This document shows positions 1 to 8,164 of a stretch of DNA of 64,000 nt, one piece after another. The position numbers and the translations under genes are program-made. Numbering within the stretch: the stretch's first letter is position 1; each line of letters begins with the position of its first letter. The notes beneath the pieces are model-generated. The model had not been told where the DNA came from and searched no databases. It saw only the letters and a program-made list of their open reading frames with translations. The stretch comes from Caballeronia sp. LZ062 (GTDB taxonomy: Bacteria > Pseudomonadota > Gammaproteobacteria > Burkholderiales > Burkholderiaceae): contig NZ_JARTWB010000003.1 in assembly GCF_031450785.1 (NCBI RefSeq), positions 620,001 to 684,000 on the forward strand, written 5' to 3'.

Positions 1-1063
1 GGGCGATGGCGGCGAGCGCATCCTCCACGAGCTTGCCCGCCGCAGCGCTCCCAAGTTCCTGCTGCACGGCCTTCACTTCGTCGGGCGTGGCCGTCGCGTA
101 GACGAGCACGGGCTGCGGCGCGTGCGTGTCGATGAAGGCGAGCGCCTCGTCGACCACCGGCTCACCGCGCGAAAGCGCACGCGGATCGATGCGAAACGCG
201 GGGCGCCTCGGGAGCCACTCCGCGACCTGCGCGTTCGTCGCCTTCGATGCGCTGCCCGCCAGCACGAGCGCCCCGCCTTCGACAGCGGGCAGGTCCGCGG
301 CCTTGTCGTTCGGCTCGATCAGTCCAGCGCGCCGGAAGTTGTCGGGCAGGCCGATGGCGACGCCCGAGCCGCCTGTGATGAGCGGAAGTGCGGCGCAGGC
401 CTCGCCGAGCGTGCGCAAGTCGGCGTCGGTGAGCGCGTCCGCAATCGCGAGACGCACGCCATCGGCACGCAGACGCGTGATGGCATCACGCACCGCATCG
501 GCGCCCGCCGCGACGGTCTCGCTCGCGATCAGTCCGACCTTCGATGTCGATTGCCGCTGCAATACACGCACGAGGTTGGGATCGCGCATCGGCGTTAGCG
601 GATGGTGCTCCATGCCCGACTCGTTCAGCAGCGCGTCGCCGACGAAGAGATGCCCGCGATAGACCGTCCGCTTGTTCTCCGGGAAAGCGGGGCAGGCTAT
701 CGTGAAGTCCGCGCCTTCCCCGGCGCCGAGCGCATCGAGCAGCGCCTCGGCGACGGGGCCGATGTTGCCGGCATCGGTCGAATCGAAGGTCGAACAGTAT
801 TTGAAGAAGAACTGGCGGCAGCCTTGAGCGCGTAGCCACTCGAGCGCGGCGAGCGATTGCGCGACCGCATCGGCCGCTTCGATAGTGCGCGATTTCAGCG
901 CGACGACGACGGCGTCCGCGTCGAGCAGCGCGTCCGACGCAGGCACGCCGATAGTCTGGATCGTGCGCATGCCGCCGCGCACCAGCATACTGGCCAGGTC
1001 GGTTGCGCCGGTGAAGTCGTCGGCGATGCATCCCAGGACGGGACGCCGGGTTCGTGTGTGCAT
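1..1063 (-). CDS. otnK: 3-oxo-tetronate kinase OtnK (four-carbon acid sugar kinase family), 3' end outside window
   Basis: ATP-dependent kinase of the DUF1537 / four-carbon acid sugar kinase family, which phosphorylates 3-oxo-tetronate in catabolism of four-carbon acid sugars in the cytoplasm. The reading frame starts with MHTRTRRPVLG and shows the family hallmark IADDFTGATDLAS at about residues 13-25, then FFFKYCSTFDST and CPAFPENKRTVYRGHLF in the N-terminal substrate domain, and a GGSGVAIG loop near residue 235 in the nucleotide-binding half. About 354 codons are present; the family is usually about 420 residues, so the C-terminus lies off the left edge. The ATG at 1063 was chosen because a GGAGG lies directly upstream on the minus strand. 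Partners (an OtnC/OtnI-like gene) would be expected to the left, outside the window. The family call is firm; substrate is inferred. Confidence 0.9.
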   Translation of the reverse strand, partial: MHTRTRRPVLGCIADDFTGATDLASMLVRGGMRTIQTIGVPASDALLDADAVVVALKSRTIEAADAVAQSLAALEWLRAQGCRQFFFKYCSTFDSTDAGNIGPVAEALLDALGAGEGADFTIACPAFPENKRTVYRGHLFVGDALLNESGMEHHPLTPMRDPNLVRVLQRQSTSKVGLIASETVAAGADAVRDAITRLRADGVRLAIADALTDADLRTLGEACAALPLITGGSGVAIGLPDNFRRAGLIEPNDKAADLPAVEGGALVLAGSASKATNAQVAEWLPRRPAFRIDPRALSRGEPVVDEALAFIDTHAPQPVLVYATATPDEVKAVQQELGSAAAGKLVEDALAAIA

Positions 1064-1251
1064 GTGCGACCTCCGTTGCGACGATTGTACGGGCGATCGG
1101 CGCTATGGGTCACGCTATGGGTCGCGCTTGTATCGCGCAATCGCTCGCAGCGGCAGTTCGTGCATGCAATGGTCGAGCGGCTACGGGAGCAGTCCCATGC
1201 CCGACCGTTGATCAGACGTTATCCGGCGATTCGTTGAAACACCGCTAACGC

Positions 1252-2313
1252 TTACGCCATCGGCCGCAGCGTTTCCCACTTGAGGTCGGTGAAACACGGC
1301 CCTTGCGTCGCTTCGCTGAATTTGACGTCGTTATGTTCGGCATTCCATTCCATGACGAGCACGTTCTCTTCGATATCGACGGTCAGATCCCAGCCGACGC
1401 AGCGCGCGAACGGTGCCTTCGCGTGCAATTCGATTGCCTTCTCGACGCACTTCGCGAACGCGGGCAAGGTCACGCCGTCGAACCTGACTTTCGAATCCGG
1501 ATGCGCGTCCACGCGGGTCCAGTCGCTCAGATAGCCCGAGCTGAAGAGCCGCCCGGTCTGGAGATCCACGGGCACGCATACTTCACTGTCCGGGCGGATG
1601 TACGTGTCGGCGGAGCGGCCGAGGCGCAGGAAACAGGCGCGCAGCGAGATATTGCCGGCATCGTCGACGACCGTGGTCAGGCGCAGCGTCGCCACTGCTT
1701 TCGACGCGAACTGGTCGAACGCAGCGTGCTGCACGATAAAGCGTTGCAGCACGCCATTGCCGAGCTGGCTGATGCGCTCGGCGTCGAAATCCTTGCGGTC
1801 GATCAGGAACACGCCTTTGCCCTGCATCGAGTGATCGAGCTTGAAGGCGATTCTGTCTGTCGTGCTGAAAACAATGTTCGCGACTTGCGACTTGTGGATG
1901 GCGGTGTGATCGGCCGTATAGAAGATGCCGTTCACGTAGTAACCGAGGTCGGGGAACGCGTCGTCCTGAAAGAGCAGCCGAGACACGGGCTTGAGATGGG
2001 ACATCTGCCCATAAAGTCCCTTCATCTTGGGGACGACGATCCACCCGTAGTAGTTGTCCGGAATCCAGCCTTCCTTGAACGTCCCGTTCAATGCGGTATA
2101 GACGTGCAGCCACGGCGCGTAGCAGGGGTCGCCAAGCACCTCGCGGGCGTAGGCGTCGGCCAGGCGCAGTTGTCTGGGGTTCGTCTTGCCCTGTCTGCTT
2201 TCGATGTTGCGGAGAATCTCGTTCGCTTCCCGCGCGTGCTTCCGATGGAATCGGTGACGCGACAGGTTCTTCCACGAGATCTTGACGAAGCTTTCGACGT
2301 AGGGTGCCGGCAT
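1252..2313 (-). CDS. Sugar-transfer-associated ATP-grasp domain protein
   Basis: Soluble protein of about 353 residues resembling the sugar-transfer-associated ATP-grasp family (PF14397), members of which lie in polysaccharide or peptidoglycan-modifying loci but have no settled reaction. ATP-grasp-like signatures are visible: a FKLDHSMQGKGVFLI segment (candidate nucleotide-binding lysine and Gly-rich loop), LQRFIVQHAAFDQF, the ATLRLTTVVDD strand, and a C-terminal GWDLTVDIEENVLVMEWNAEHN segment with acidic metal-ligand candidates and Asn. The frame can be opened further to an ATG at 2358, but the 15 extra residues look non-coding and no clear ribosome site precedes it; the internal MPAPYVES start has a weak GAGAG upstream. 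It stands alone on its strand, so context gives no function. Confidence 0.75.
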   Translation of the reverse strand: MPAPYVESFVKISWKNLSRHRFHRKHAREANEILRNIESRQGKTNPRQLRLADAYAREVLGDPCYAPWLHVYTALNGTFKEGWIPDNYYGWIVVPKMKGLYGQMSHLKPVSRLLFQDDAFPDLGYYVNGIFYTADHTAIHKSQVANIVFSTTDRIAFKLDHSMQGKGVFLIDRKDFDAERISQLGNGVLQRFIVQHAAFDQFASKAVATLRLTTVVDDAGNISLRACFLRLGRSADTYIRPDSEVCVPVDLQTGRLFSSGYLSDWTRVDAHPDSKVRFDGVTLPAFAKCVEKAIELHAKAPFARCVGWDLTVDIEENVLVMEWNAEHNDVKFSEATQGPCFTDLKWETLRPMA

Positions 2314-2358
2314 ATTGTGTTCTGCTCTCGTTGAGCATTGTTGGACTTTGTTGAGCAT

Positions 2359-2779
2359 TAGAGCGTACCGGCCGTAACTGACGAAACCCTTAAGGAAGCG
2401 AATCGTGGCGCGAAACGGCTTAGTTTTGGCGGGCGTTTCGACGAAGCGGCGAGGCTTCTTTTCGGCATACCAATAGCCGCTTCATGCCTGTGATGACGAT
2501 ACGCAAGTGTCATGTCGGACGATTGCGCCGGTTGCAGCGCGCTGCAAACGAAGCCTTATTCGTCGTACCCAATGCGTCCGCAATGCGCGCTTACGTTTGC
2601 GCCCGCGAACTCAACGCGAAAGCGTATGCCAACCCTCACATCTTCACGAAGACATGATGGGCGATGGCCGCAGCCGGTCTAGACTCGGCAACACAACACG
2701 CACAGCGGCGCCATGCCATGCAGAGCGCGGCCCGACTGATGCGAGAGACCAAATAAACCACGTATCTCGGGGGTTGGGA
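2359..2779. other. Intergenic stretch, no gene recognised
   Basis: About 420 bases between the ATP-grasp gene (leftward) and a possible small membrane-protein gene (rightward). It should hold both promoters. A small stem GAAGC-6 nt-GCTTC followed by four T lies at 2443-2462 but has no plus-strand gene upstream to terminate. No convincing coding region was seen. Confidence 0.4.
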
Positions 2780-2962
2780 ATGAAGAGGACGACGCTCGTT
2801 GGCCTGTTCGATGCGCTCGCATCGGGCTTCATCTGGATGGTCGCAATGAGTACCTTGCCGATCGTGCTGGCGCGCGACTGGCTCGAACGCCGGTTGGCCG
2901 CTCACGGCAAGCGGGGCGCCGCGTCGAATGATCGTGATGTGGTCTTGCCCAGCGGAACCTGA
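2780..2962 (+). CDS. Possible small single-pass membrane protein
   Basis: Short open frame of 60 residues beginning MKRTTLVGLFDALASGF. Residues 6-29 form one strongly hydrophobic segment (including FIWMVAMSTLPIVLA) followed by a basic, polar tail (RDWLERRLAAHGKR), as expected for a positive-inside single-pass inner-membrane peptide. A G-rich tract (GGGGTTGGGA) sits immediately before the ATG and could serve as ribosome site, though spacing is short. No family was recognised. The hydrophobic/positive pattern is the main argument that it is real; the rest of the frame upstream looks random. Confidence 0.4.
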   Translation: MKRTTLVGLFDALASGFIWMVAMSTLPIVLARDWLERRLAAHGKRGAASNDRDVVLPSGT

Positions 2963-3033
2963 GCACAGCACCGGATGACAGACGGACCCATGAAACAGGG
3001 TTCCGTCTGCGCATCGCTCATTCACGAGCCGCC

Positions 3034-4353
3034 TCAACCGCCTGCTTTGGTCACGCGCCACACGGCGTTGCCCGCGTCGTCGGCGATGATCAGCGCGCCG
3101 TCCTTGTCCTCGGTCAGACCGACCGGTGCGCCGCGCAGCTGCTTTTCGTCGTCCGAAACAAATCCGGTAACGACAGGCTTCGGCGCGCCGACAGGTTGAC
3201 CGTCCTGGAACGCGACGTAAGTAACGGCATAGCCCGCGAGCGGCGAGCGGTCCCAGCTGCCATGCTCGCCGATGAACGCGCCGCCGCGATACTGCGCGGG
3301 CAGATTGTTACCCGTATAGAACAGCAGCCCGAGCGGTGCGACGTGCGACCCGATCGCGTAATCGGGCTTGATCGCCTTCTCGACGAGATCCGGCCTCTGC
3401 TGATGCACGCGCTCGTCCACGTGCTGTCCGTAATAGCTGTACGGCCAGCCGTAGAAAGCATGTTCCTTCACCGACGTCAGATAGTCCGGAACCAGATCGG
3501 CGCCGATCTCGTCGCGTTCGTTCGCAACCGCCCAGAGCTTGCCCGTCTTCGGTTCCCATTGCAGCCCGGTCGGGTTGCGGATGCCGGCGGCGAACACGCG
3601 GCTGCCGCCCGTCGCGATGTCCACTTCAAGCACGTCCGCGCGCCGGTATTCCACTTCCAGTCCGTTCTCGCCGACGTTGCTGTTCGACCCGACGCCCACA
3701 TAGAGCTTCTTGCCGTCCGGACTCGCGAGCAGCGCCTTCGTCCAGTGATGATTGATCGTGCTCGGCAGATCGGTGAGTTCGACGCCCGTGCCGTCGATAT
3801 GCGTCACGCCGGTCTTGTAGGGAAACGCGAGAATCGCGTCGGTATCGGCCACGAAGAGCGTATCGCCGATCAGCTGCATGCCGAACGGCGCATGCAGATG
3901 GTCGATCAAAACGTGCTTCTCCCATTCGCCGTTGCCGTTCGCGGGCTTGCGCAAGAGCGTGATGCGATTGCCGCCTTTCGCTTCCTTGCCCGAGCGCGTC
4001 TGCACCATGCCCGCGATCAGCTGCTTCGGCGTCGTAACCGGCTCTTCGTCCGGGCTGCTGGATTCCGCGACGAGAATGTCGCCGTTGGGCAGCGCATACA
4101 CCTGACGCGGATGCTGAAGGCCCGACGCGATGCCTTCGATCTTCAGGCCGTCCGCGACCTTCGGCGTCTCGCCGTTTTTCCAGCCGACGTGTTTCGGCAC
4201 CTGCATCGGCGGGGCGAAGAAGTTGCGCGCGTCCGGCAGCGGCGGATTCGCGCCCGCCTGTTGCTGCGAGCTATAGGACGCGTGCTCGTCGCACCCGCTC
4301 AGGCAGGCCGCAACGGCCATCGAAAGGACGCCTGTGCGCATGATGTTATTCAC
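3034..4353 (-). CDS. Sorbosone dehydrogenase family PQQ-type beta-propeller lipoprotein
   Basis: Predicted periplasmic, lipid-anchored oxidoreductase of the glucose/sorbosone dehydrogenase family, which oxidises aldose-type sugars with PQQ as cofactor in characterised members. The N-terminus is a lipoprotein signal (MRTGVLSMAVAACLSGC, lipobox LSGC with Cys near residue 21). The mature part shows family blocks: IASGLQHPRQVYALPNGDILVAE, HAPFGMQLIGDTLFVADTD, LYVGVGSNSNVGENG, FAAGIRNPTGLQWEP and EHGSWDRSPLAGY, with GAPVGLTEDKDGALIIADD near the C-terminus. Length 439 fits the family. The frame opens with GTG at 4353, overlapping the end of the upstream DUF2231 gene by 8 nt; an ATG four codons in (4341) is an alternative. 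The overlap indicates cotranscription and probably shared electron-transfer or membrane context. Substrate unknown. Confidence 0.88.
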   Translation of the reverse strand: MNNIMRTGVLSMAVAACLSGCDEHASYSSQQQAGANPPLPDARNFFAPPMQVPKHVGWKNGETPKVADGLKIEGIASGLQHPRQVYALPNGDILVAESSSPDEEPVTTPKQLIAGMVQTRSGKEAKGGNRITLLRKPANGNGEWEKHVLIDHLHAPFGMQLIGDTLFVADTDAILAFPYKTGVTHIDGTGVELTDLPSTINHHWTKALLASPDGKKLYVGVGSNSNVGENGLEVEYRRADVLEVDIATGGSRVFAAGIRNPTGLQWEPKTGKLWAVANERDEIGADLVPDYLTSVKEHAFYGWPYSYYGQHVDERVHQQRPDLVEKAIKPDYAIGSHVAPLGLLFYTGNNLPAQYRGGAFIGEHGSWDRSPLAGYAVTYVAFQDGQPVGAPKPVVTGFVSDDEKQLRGAPVGLTEDKDGALIIADDAGNAVWRVTKAGG

Positions 4354-4798
4354 GAGCGGCCTCCGGCAGATTGAAGCGGTTGAACTTGTCGAAGGCCAGC
4401 ATCACTTGCCCGGCGCTCAGGAGCAGCACCGTGACGACCGAGAGAATCACGTTAAGCGGAACCATTGCATAGGCATCGCGCGAATGGACGAAGGCGTTGA
4501 ACACCGCCGCGATGATGCCGAGCAGGTTCAGCCAGAAGTCGGTGCGTTCGAGGCTCGTGACCGTGCCGCGCCCGCCGAACCAGACGTGGCCCAGATTGAC
4601 GAAGCGCGGAATGATCGCGAAAAAGAGGCCGACCGTGACGAGCCACGCCGCGGCCTTCGCCCAGAAGATGACGGCCGTGTTCGTATAGATGATGTCGAAG
4701 ATCAGCGTGCCGACGAAGAGGCCATACGGGATTGGATTAAGCCACTCGAAAAGCGCCGTGGCCAATCGCGAGCGGTAGCGCGGGCGAATCGGTTTCAT
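4346..4798 (-). CDS. DUF2231 family inner-membrane protein
   Basis: Four-helix integral membrane protein of 150 residues of the DUF2231 family. Hydrophobic segments are visible at about residues 21-43 (IPYGLFVGTLIFDIIY), 47-65 (IFWAKAAAWLVTVGLFF), 88-106 (FWLNLLGIIAAVFNAFVHS) and 115-133 (VILSVVTVLLLSAGQVML). The family is of unknown function but recurs beside sorbosone dehydrogenase-like proteins, and here its 3' end overlaps that gene by 8 nt, so the two are almost certainly one operon. It might be a membrane electron acceptor, but no heme or quinone motif is evident. The ATG at 4798 follows a non-coding stretch. Confidence 0.85.
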   Translation of the reverse strand: MKPIRPRYRSRLATALFEWLNPIPYGLFVGTLIFDIIYTNTAVIFWAKAAAWLVTVGLFFAIIPRFVNLGHVWFGGRGTVTSLERTDFWLNLLGIIAAVFNAFVHSRDAYAMVPLNVILSVVTVLLLSAGQVMLAFDKFNRFNLPEAARE

Positions 4799-4985
4799 GG
4801 ACGTGCCTCATCATGGTTGAGGAAACAAGCCATGCGGCGACGCACGGCTCGTGCCCGCAATCGCCGCTTGAAACCGTTCGAATCGCCAAGAGCGTGCGTC
4901 CCTTTCGCGAAGATTCCATCTTCCCGACGCAACGCCGACGATTCGCTACGCAGCCCTTACTTACCGCTGCGGGCGAGGCAGCATG

Positions 4986-5729
4986 TCATGCGCTGAAGCC
5001 TCCGTCGATCATCAGGCTCGCGCCCGTCACGAACGACGCTTCCGGACCTGCGACATACGCCACCATGGCAGCGATCTCGTCGGCTCTGCCGTGGCGTGGG
5101 ACGGCCATCAGTGCGTGCAGCGCGGCGCCGAATTCGCCTTGCTCCGGGTTCATGTCCGTGTCCACGGGTCCGGGCTGCACGTTGTTGACCGTGATGACCT
5201 TCGGGCCGAGATCCCGCGCGAGACCTTTCACGAGCCCTTGCAGTGCCGCCTTGCTCATCGCGTAAGCCGCGCCGCCTTCAAACGGCATGCGCTCCGCGTT
5301 CGTGCTGCCGATATTGACGATCCTCCCGCCAGCCGACATGTACGGCAGCACCGCCTTCGTCGCCACGAACACGGCGCGCACGTTCACGGCCACGGTCTTG
5401 TCGAAGTCTTCGAGCGAGAAGGCATCGATGGCGCCGAGATGCAGCACGCCCGCGTTATTGACGAGGATGTCGATCTTGCCCAAGCGGCGCGCCGCATCGT
5501 CGATCGCGCCTGTCAGTGCGTCGGCGTCGCCCGCATCCGACTGAATGGCGAGCGCTCGGCCACCGGTTTCCTCAATGTTCGCGACGAGCGCCGAAGCCTG
5601 CGCCGCCGATCCGCGATACGTGAAGGCCACTGCCGCGCCTTCGGCCGCGAGCCGGCTGACCACCGCCGCGCCGATACCACGCGCGCCGCCCGTGACGAAA
5701 GCAACTTTTCCGCTGAGAGTGTTTGCCAT
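4986..5729 (-). CDS. Short-chain dehydrogenase/reductase (SDR)
   Basis: Classical SDR of 247 residues. The N-terminal Rossmann motif TGGARGIGAAV begins near residue 13, the NNAGVL motif lies near residue 90, the catalytic serine is in IVNIGSTNAER, and the YAMSKAAL block supplies the catalytic Tyr-x-x-x-Lys. A PGPVDTDMNP segment and the terminal SLMIDGGFSA are also typical. A GGAG sits just upstream of the ATG at 5729, so the longer open frame upstream was not used. It is divergently transcribed from a LysR-type gene 103 nt away, the standard arrangement for a regulator controlling its neighbour. Substrate cannot be read from the sequence. Confidence 0.92.
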   Translation of the reverse strand: MANTLSGKVAFVTGGARGIGAAVVSRLAAEGAAVAFTYRGSAAQASALVANIEETGGRALAIQSDAGDADALTGAIDDAARRLGKIDILVNNAGVLHLGAIDAFSLEDFDKTVAVNVRAVFVATKAVLPYMSAGGRIVNIGSTNAERMPFEGGAAYAMSKAALQGLVKGLARDLGPKVITVNNVQPGPVDTDMNPEQGEFGAALHALMAVPRHGRADEIAAMVAYVAGPEASFVTGASLMIDGGFSA

Positions 5730-5832
5730 GATCTGCTCCTGCTGGGTGAGTGAAAGTGAGATCAGTATGGCGGTCCGATTCACTGCCCGGTAGCGCATAA
5801 TTCGCGCAAGCACTTTCAACCGGCAGTATCGA
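5730..5832. promoter_or_regulatory. Divergent SDR/LysR promoter region with imperfect palindrome
   Basis: The 103-nt gap between the two start codons must hold both promoters. An imperfect dyad GCGCATAATTCGCGC lies at 5793-5807, close to the LysR gene, and is a plausible LysR binding half of an autoregulated divergent promoter. No further element could be assigned with confidence. Confidence 0.4.
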
Positions 5833-6768
5833 ATGGAGCTTGCCGTGGAATCGTTCAACTTTCTGGAATCGTTCGTCGTGACGGCGCAGACTGGCAGCTT
5901 TTCCGCGGCGGCTCGGCGGCTGGGATTGACGCCCGCTGGCGTCAGCAAGAACGTCGCGCGGCTGGAGCAGCAGCTCGGGCTGCGGCTCTTTCATCGGAGC
6001 ACGCGCAGCCTGACATTGACGGACAGCGGCGAGAGCTTCTATCAGGAAGTGCATACGCCCTTCGACGCGCTGCGCGACGCCGTCTCGCACGCGGCCGAAC
6101 AGAACGGCGCGCCGTCGGGCACGCTAAAGATAAGCGTGGGCGTCGGTTTCGGGCGCGAATATCTGGTGCCCATTCTGGGCGACTTCCTCGCGCGGTATCC
6201 GGCCATCGTCCCGGACGTGCACTTCGACAACCGGCCGGTCGATCTCATCGGCGAGGGCTACGACGCGGCCATCGGCGGCGGCATCGAGTTGAATGAAGGC
6301 GTCGTCGCGCGCGAACTGGCTCCCGCGCATGTGATCGTCGTGGCGTCGCCGGCCTACATGGCGGACAAGCCGATGCCCGCGCATCCGTCGGAACTCGAAG
6401 CGTTCGACGGCATCGCGCGCCGTTCGGTGTCGTCGGGACGCGTGTTCGCGTGGAAGCTGCAAAACGCGGTGGGCGAGCAGTGCGTCGTGCGGCACCGCAC
6501 GCGCATGATCTTCGACGATCCCGAAGCCATGGCCGCCGCTGCCATGCAAGGGCTCGGCATCGCGCTGATACCCATGCCCCATGCCGCGCGCTGGCTCCAG
6601 CAAGGCAGCCTCATGCGCCTGTTGCCGGGCTGGTTCGCCTTGCTCGGCGCGATCACTCTGTACTATCCGAGCAAGAAGCTGCTGCCGCCGAAAACCCGCG
6701 TGTTCGTCGATTACGTGGTGGACGCGTTTCGCGCCGGACGGATCAACGCGCGCCTCGACTCGCGTTAG
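5833..6768 (+). CDS. LysR-family transcriptional regulator
   Basis: LysR-type regulator of 311 residues. The N-terminal winged helix-turn-helix is clear (FVVTAQTGSFSAAARRLGLTP followed by VSKNVARLEQQLGLRLFHRSTRS, residues about 12-55) and the C-terminal periplasmic-binding-like effector domain follows (LKISVGVGFGREYLVPIL, YDAAIGGGIELNEGVVARELAP, AMQGLGIALIPM). It resembles the AaeR/DmlR-like group that controls adjacent oxidoreductases. The divergent SDR is its most likely target. Its 3' end converges on pelG with only 16 nt between. Confidence 0.92.
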   Translation: MELAVESFNFLESFVVTAQTGSFSAAARRLGLTPAGVSKNVARLEQQLGLRLFHRSTRSLTLTDSGESFYQEVHTPFDALRDAVSHAAEQNGAPSGTLKISVGVGFGREYLVPILGDFLARYPAIVPDVHFDNRPVDLIGEGYDAAIGGGIELNEGVVARELAPAHVIVVASPAYMADKPMPAHPSELEAFDGIARRSVSSGRVFAWKLQNAVGEQCVVRHRTRMIFDDPEAMAAAAMQGLGIALIPMPHAARWLQQGSLMRLLPGWFALLGAITLYYPSKKLLPPKTRVFVDYVVDAFRAGRINARLDSR

Positions 6769-6784
6769 CCACGCTCAGCCACAG

Positions 6785-8155
6785 TCACTGGATCATGAAC
6801 GTCTCGTATTCGAGCGAATCGAGCTTACGGTCCAGCCAGACGAGACTCACGAGCACTACCAACAGCAGCGATCCCGCGAAGCCGAATCCATACCAGCCGA
6901 GGTTCGCCGTGAGCGTCAGTCCCGTGAGCACGACGTTCGACACCACGAACAACGCGACGAGCGCGAGCACCACGCGCCGCTTGTCCAGATAGAAGAACAC
7001 GTTGATCACGCCCATGAAGAGCACTTGCAGGCTCGCGGCGATCACGTCCACATAAAGCAGCGGCGAATAGAGCGTCGAAATGCGCAGCCAGCCGAGCAGC
7101 ACCGCGCTGATCGCGAAGAGCAGCAGAGCGGCGGTCGACTGCACCTTGACGATCTCATAGAGTCCGTTGCGCAGCGCCTCGACCATTGCGTTGCGCATGC
7201 GCTCGATATGCTGCAACGACGCGCCTTCGCGCACCGCGCCATAGAACGCATCGTAGTATTCGACGAAGTCCGTCTCGATGCGCATCAGAAACACGGCCAT
7301 GCCGGGGATAATCGCGAGGTAGGCAAGGAACACGGGAATGTCGTAGATGATCGACGCGCGCAGCGGCCCGATGACCGTCTGCCCCGTGCCCGGCGCGTAC
7401 CAGAACATGTACTTGTCGACCCAGATGCCGAGGTTGTAGAGAAAGCCCGTCGCCATCAAGGTCGGATAGCGGTAGCGCCGCGAAAAGAAGTCATATGCGA
7501 TGAAGCGGTCGCTCGTGTAATCGCGATAAATGAGCGTGAGCAGACCCGCGAGCAGCACCGTCTGCCCGAACACGAAGCCGCCGAGCAGACCCGTCAGCCC
7601 GAACACGTTCAGCGTGATCGCCGCGCCCGCTGTCAGCGTATAGCCGATGAAAAACACCCACAGAATGGACATGTACTGCTTCATGCCCGACAGAAAGATG
7701 GTGGCGAGCCAGATGTTGCTCATCACGACGAAGCCGGCGAGCATCAGGAGCCGATACGCCGCCGACTGATCGCGAAACAGGAAGATCACCGCGAGACCGC
7801 CGAGCAGCGTGGCCGCGACCGTGCAAACGAGCGCCGCGCCGTGATAATTCGGCAGCACCATGTCGGCGCGCTTTTCGAAGAGACGGTCGGACGTGAAGCG
7901 CGTGAAGCCGAGCTGCAGCGGCCCCGTCAGCACGAGCGACAACGAAATGAGATACGTCACCGATACCTGGAACTGCGTAATGAGTCCGGTTGGCAGCACG
8001 AACGGCAGGCTCAGAATACCGATCAGCAACATGCCGATGATCGACAGAATCCACGGTCCCGCGCTGATGAGTCCCGCGTAGGCATAGGCCTGCATCAGCC
8101 CGACGAGCGTGTCGCGCCGAAGCATCTTGCGCAGTTCGAAGCCGATTCCCGCCAT
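6785..8155 (-). CDS. pelG: Pel exopolysaccharide inner-membrane transporter PelG
   Basis: Last gene of the pel operon. PelG is a polytopic inner-membrane protein of the Wzx-like superfamily that, with PelD, PelE and PelF, forms the Pel synthase/transport complex. The 456-residue product begins MAGIGFELRKMLRRDT, a start characteristic of PelG, and shows about twelve hydrophobic segments spread along its length (for example LISAGPWILSIIGMLLIGI and LSLVLTGPLQLGFTRF). YNLGIWVDKYMFWYAPGTG is a conserved PelG block. It starts 9 nt after the pelF stop codon, consistent with cotranscription. Confidence 0.95.
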   Translation of the reverse strand: MAGIGFELRKMLRRDTLVGLMQAYAYAGLISAGPWILSIIGMLLIGILSLPFVLPTGLITQFQVSVTYLISLSLVLTGPLQLGFTRFTSDRLFEKRADMVLPNYHGAALVCTVAATLLGGLAVIFLFRDQSAAYRLLMLAGFVVMSNIWLATIFLSGMKQYMSILWVFFIGYTLTAGAAITLNVFGLTGLLGGFVFGQTVLLAGLLTLIYRDYTSDRFIAYDFFSRRYRYPTLMATGFLYNLGIWVDKYMFWYAPGTGQTVIGPLRASIIYDIPVFLAYLAIIPGMAVFLMRIETDFVEYYDAFYGAVREGASLQHIERMRNAMVEALRNGLYEIVKVQSTAALLLFAISAVLLGWLRISTLYSPLLYVDVIAASLQVLFMGVINVFFYLDKRRVVLALVALFVVSNVVLTGLTLTANLGWYGFGFAGSLLLVVLVSLVWLDRKLDSLEYETFMIQ

Positions 8156-8164
8156 GACGTTTAG

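Noticed and set aside
2443..2462. GAAGC/GCTTC stem followed by TTTT
   Set aside because: Only five pairs, and no plus-strand gene ends upstream of it; kept only as a note.
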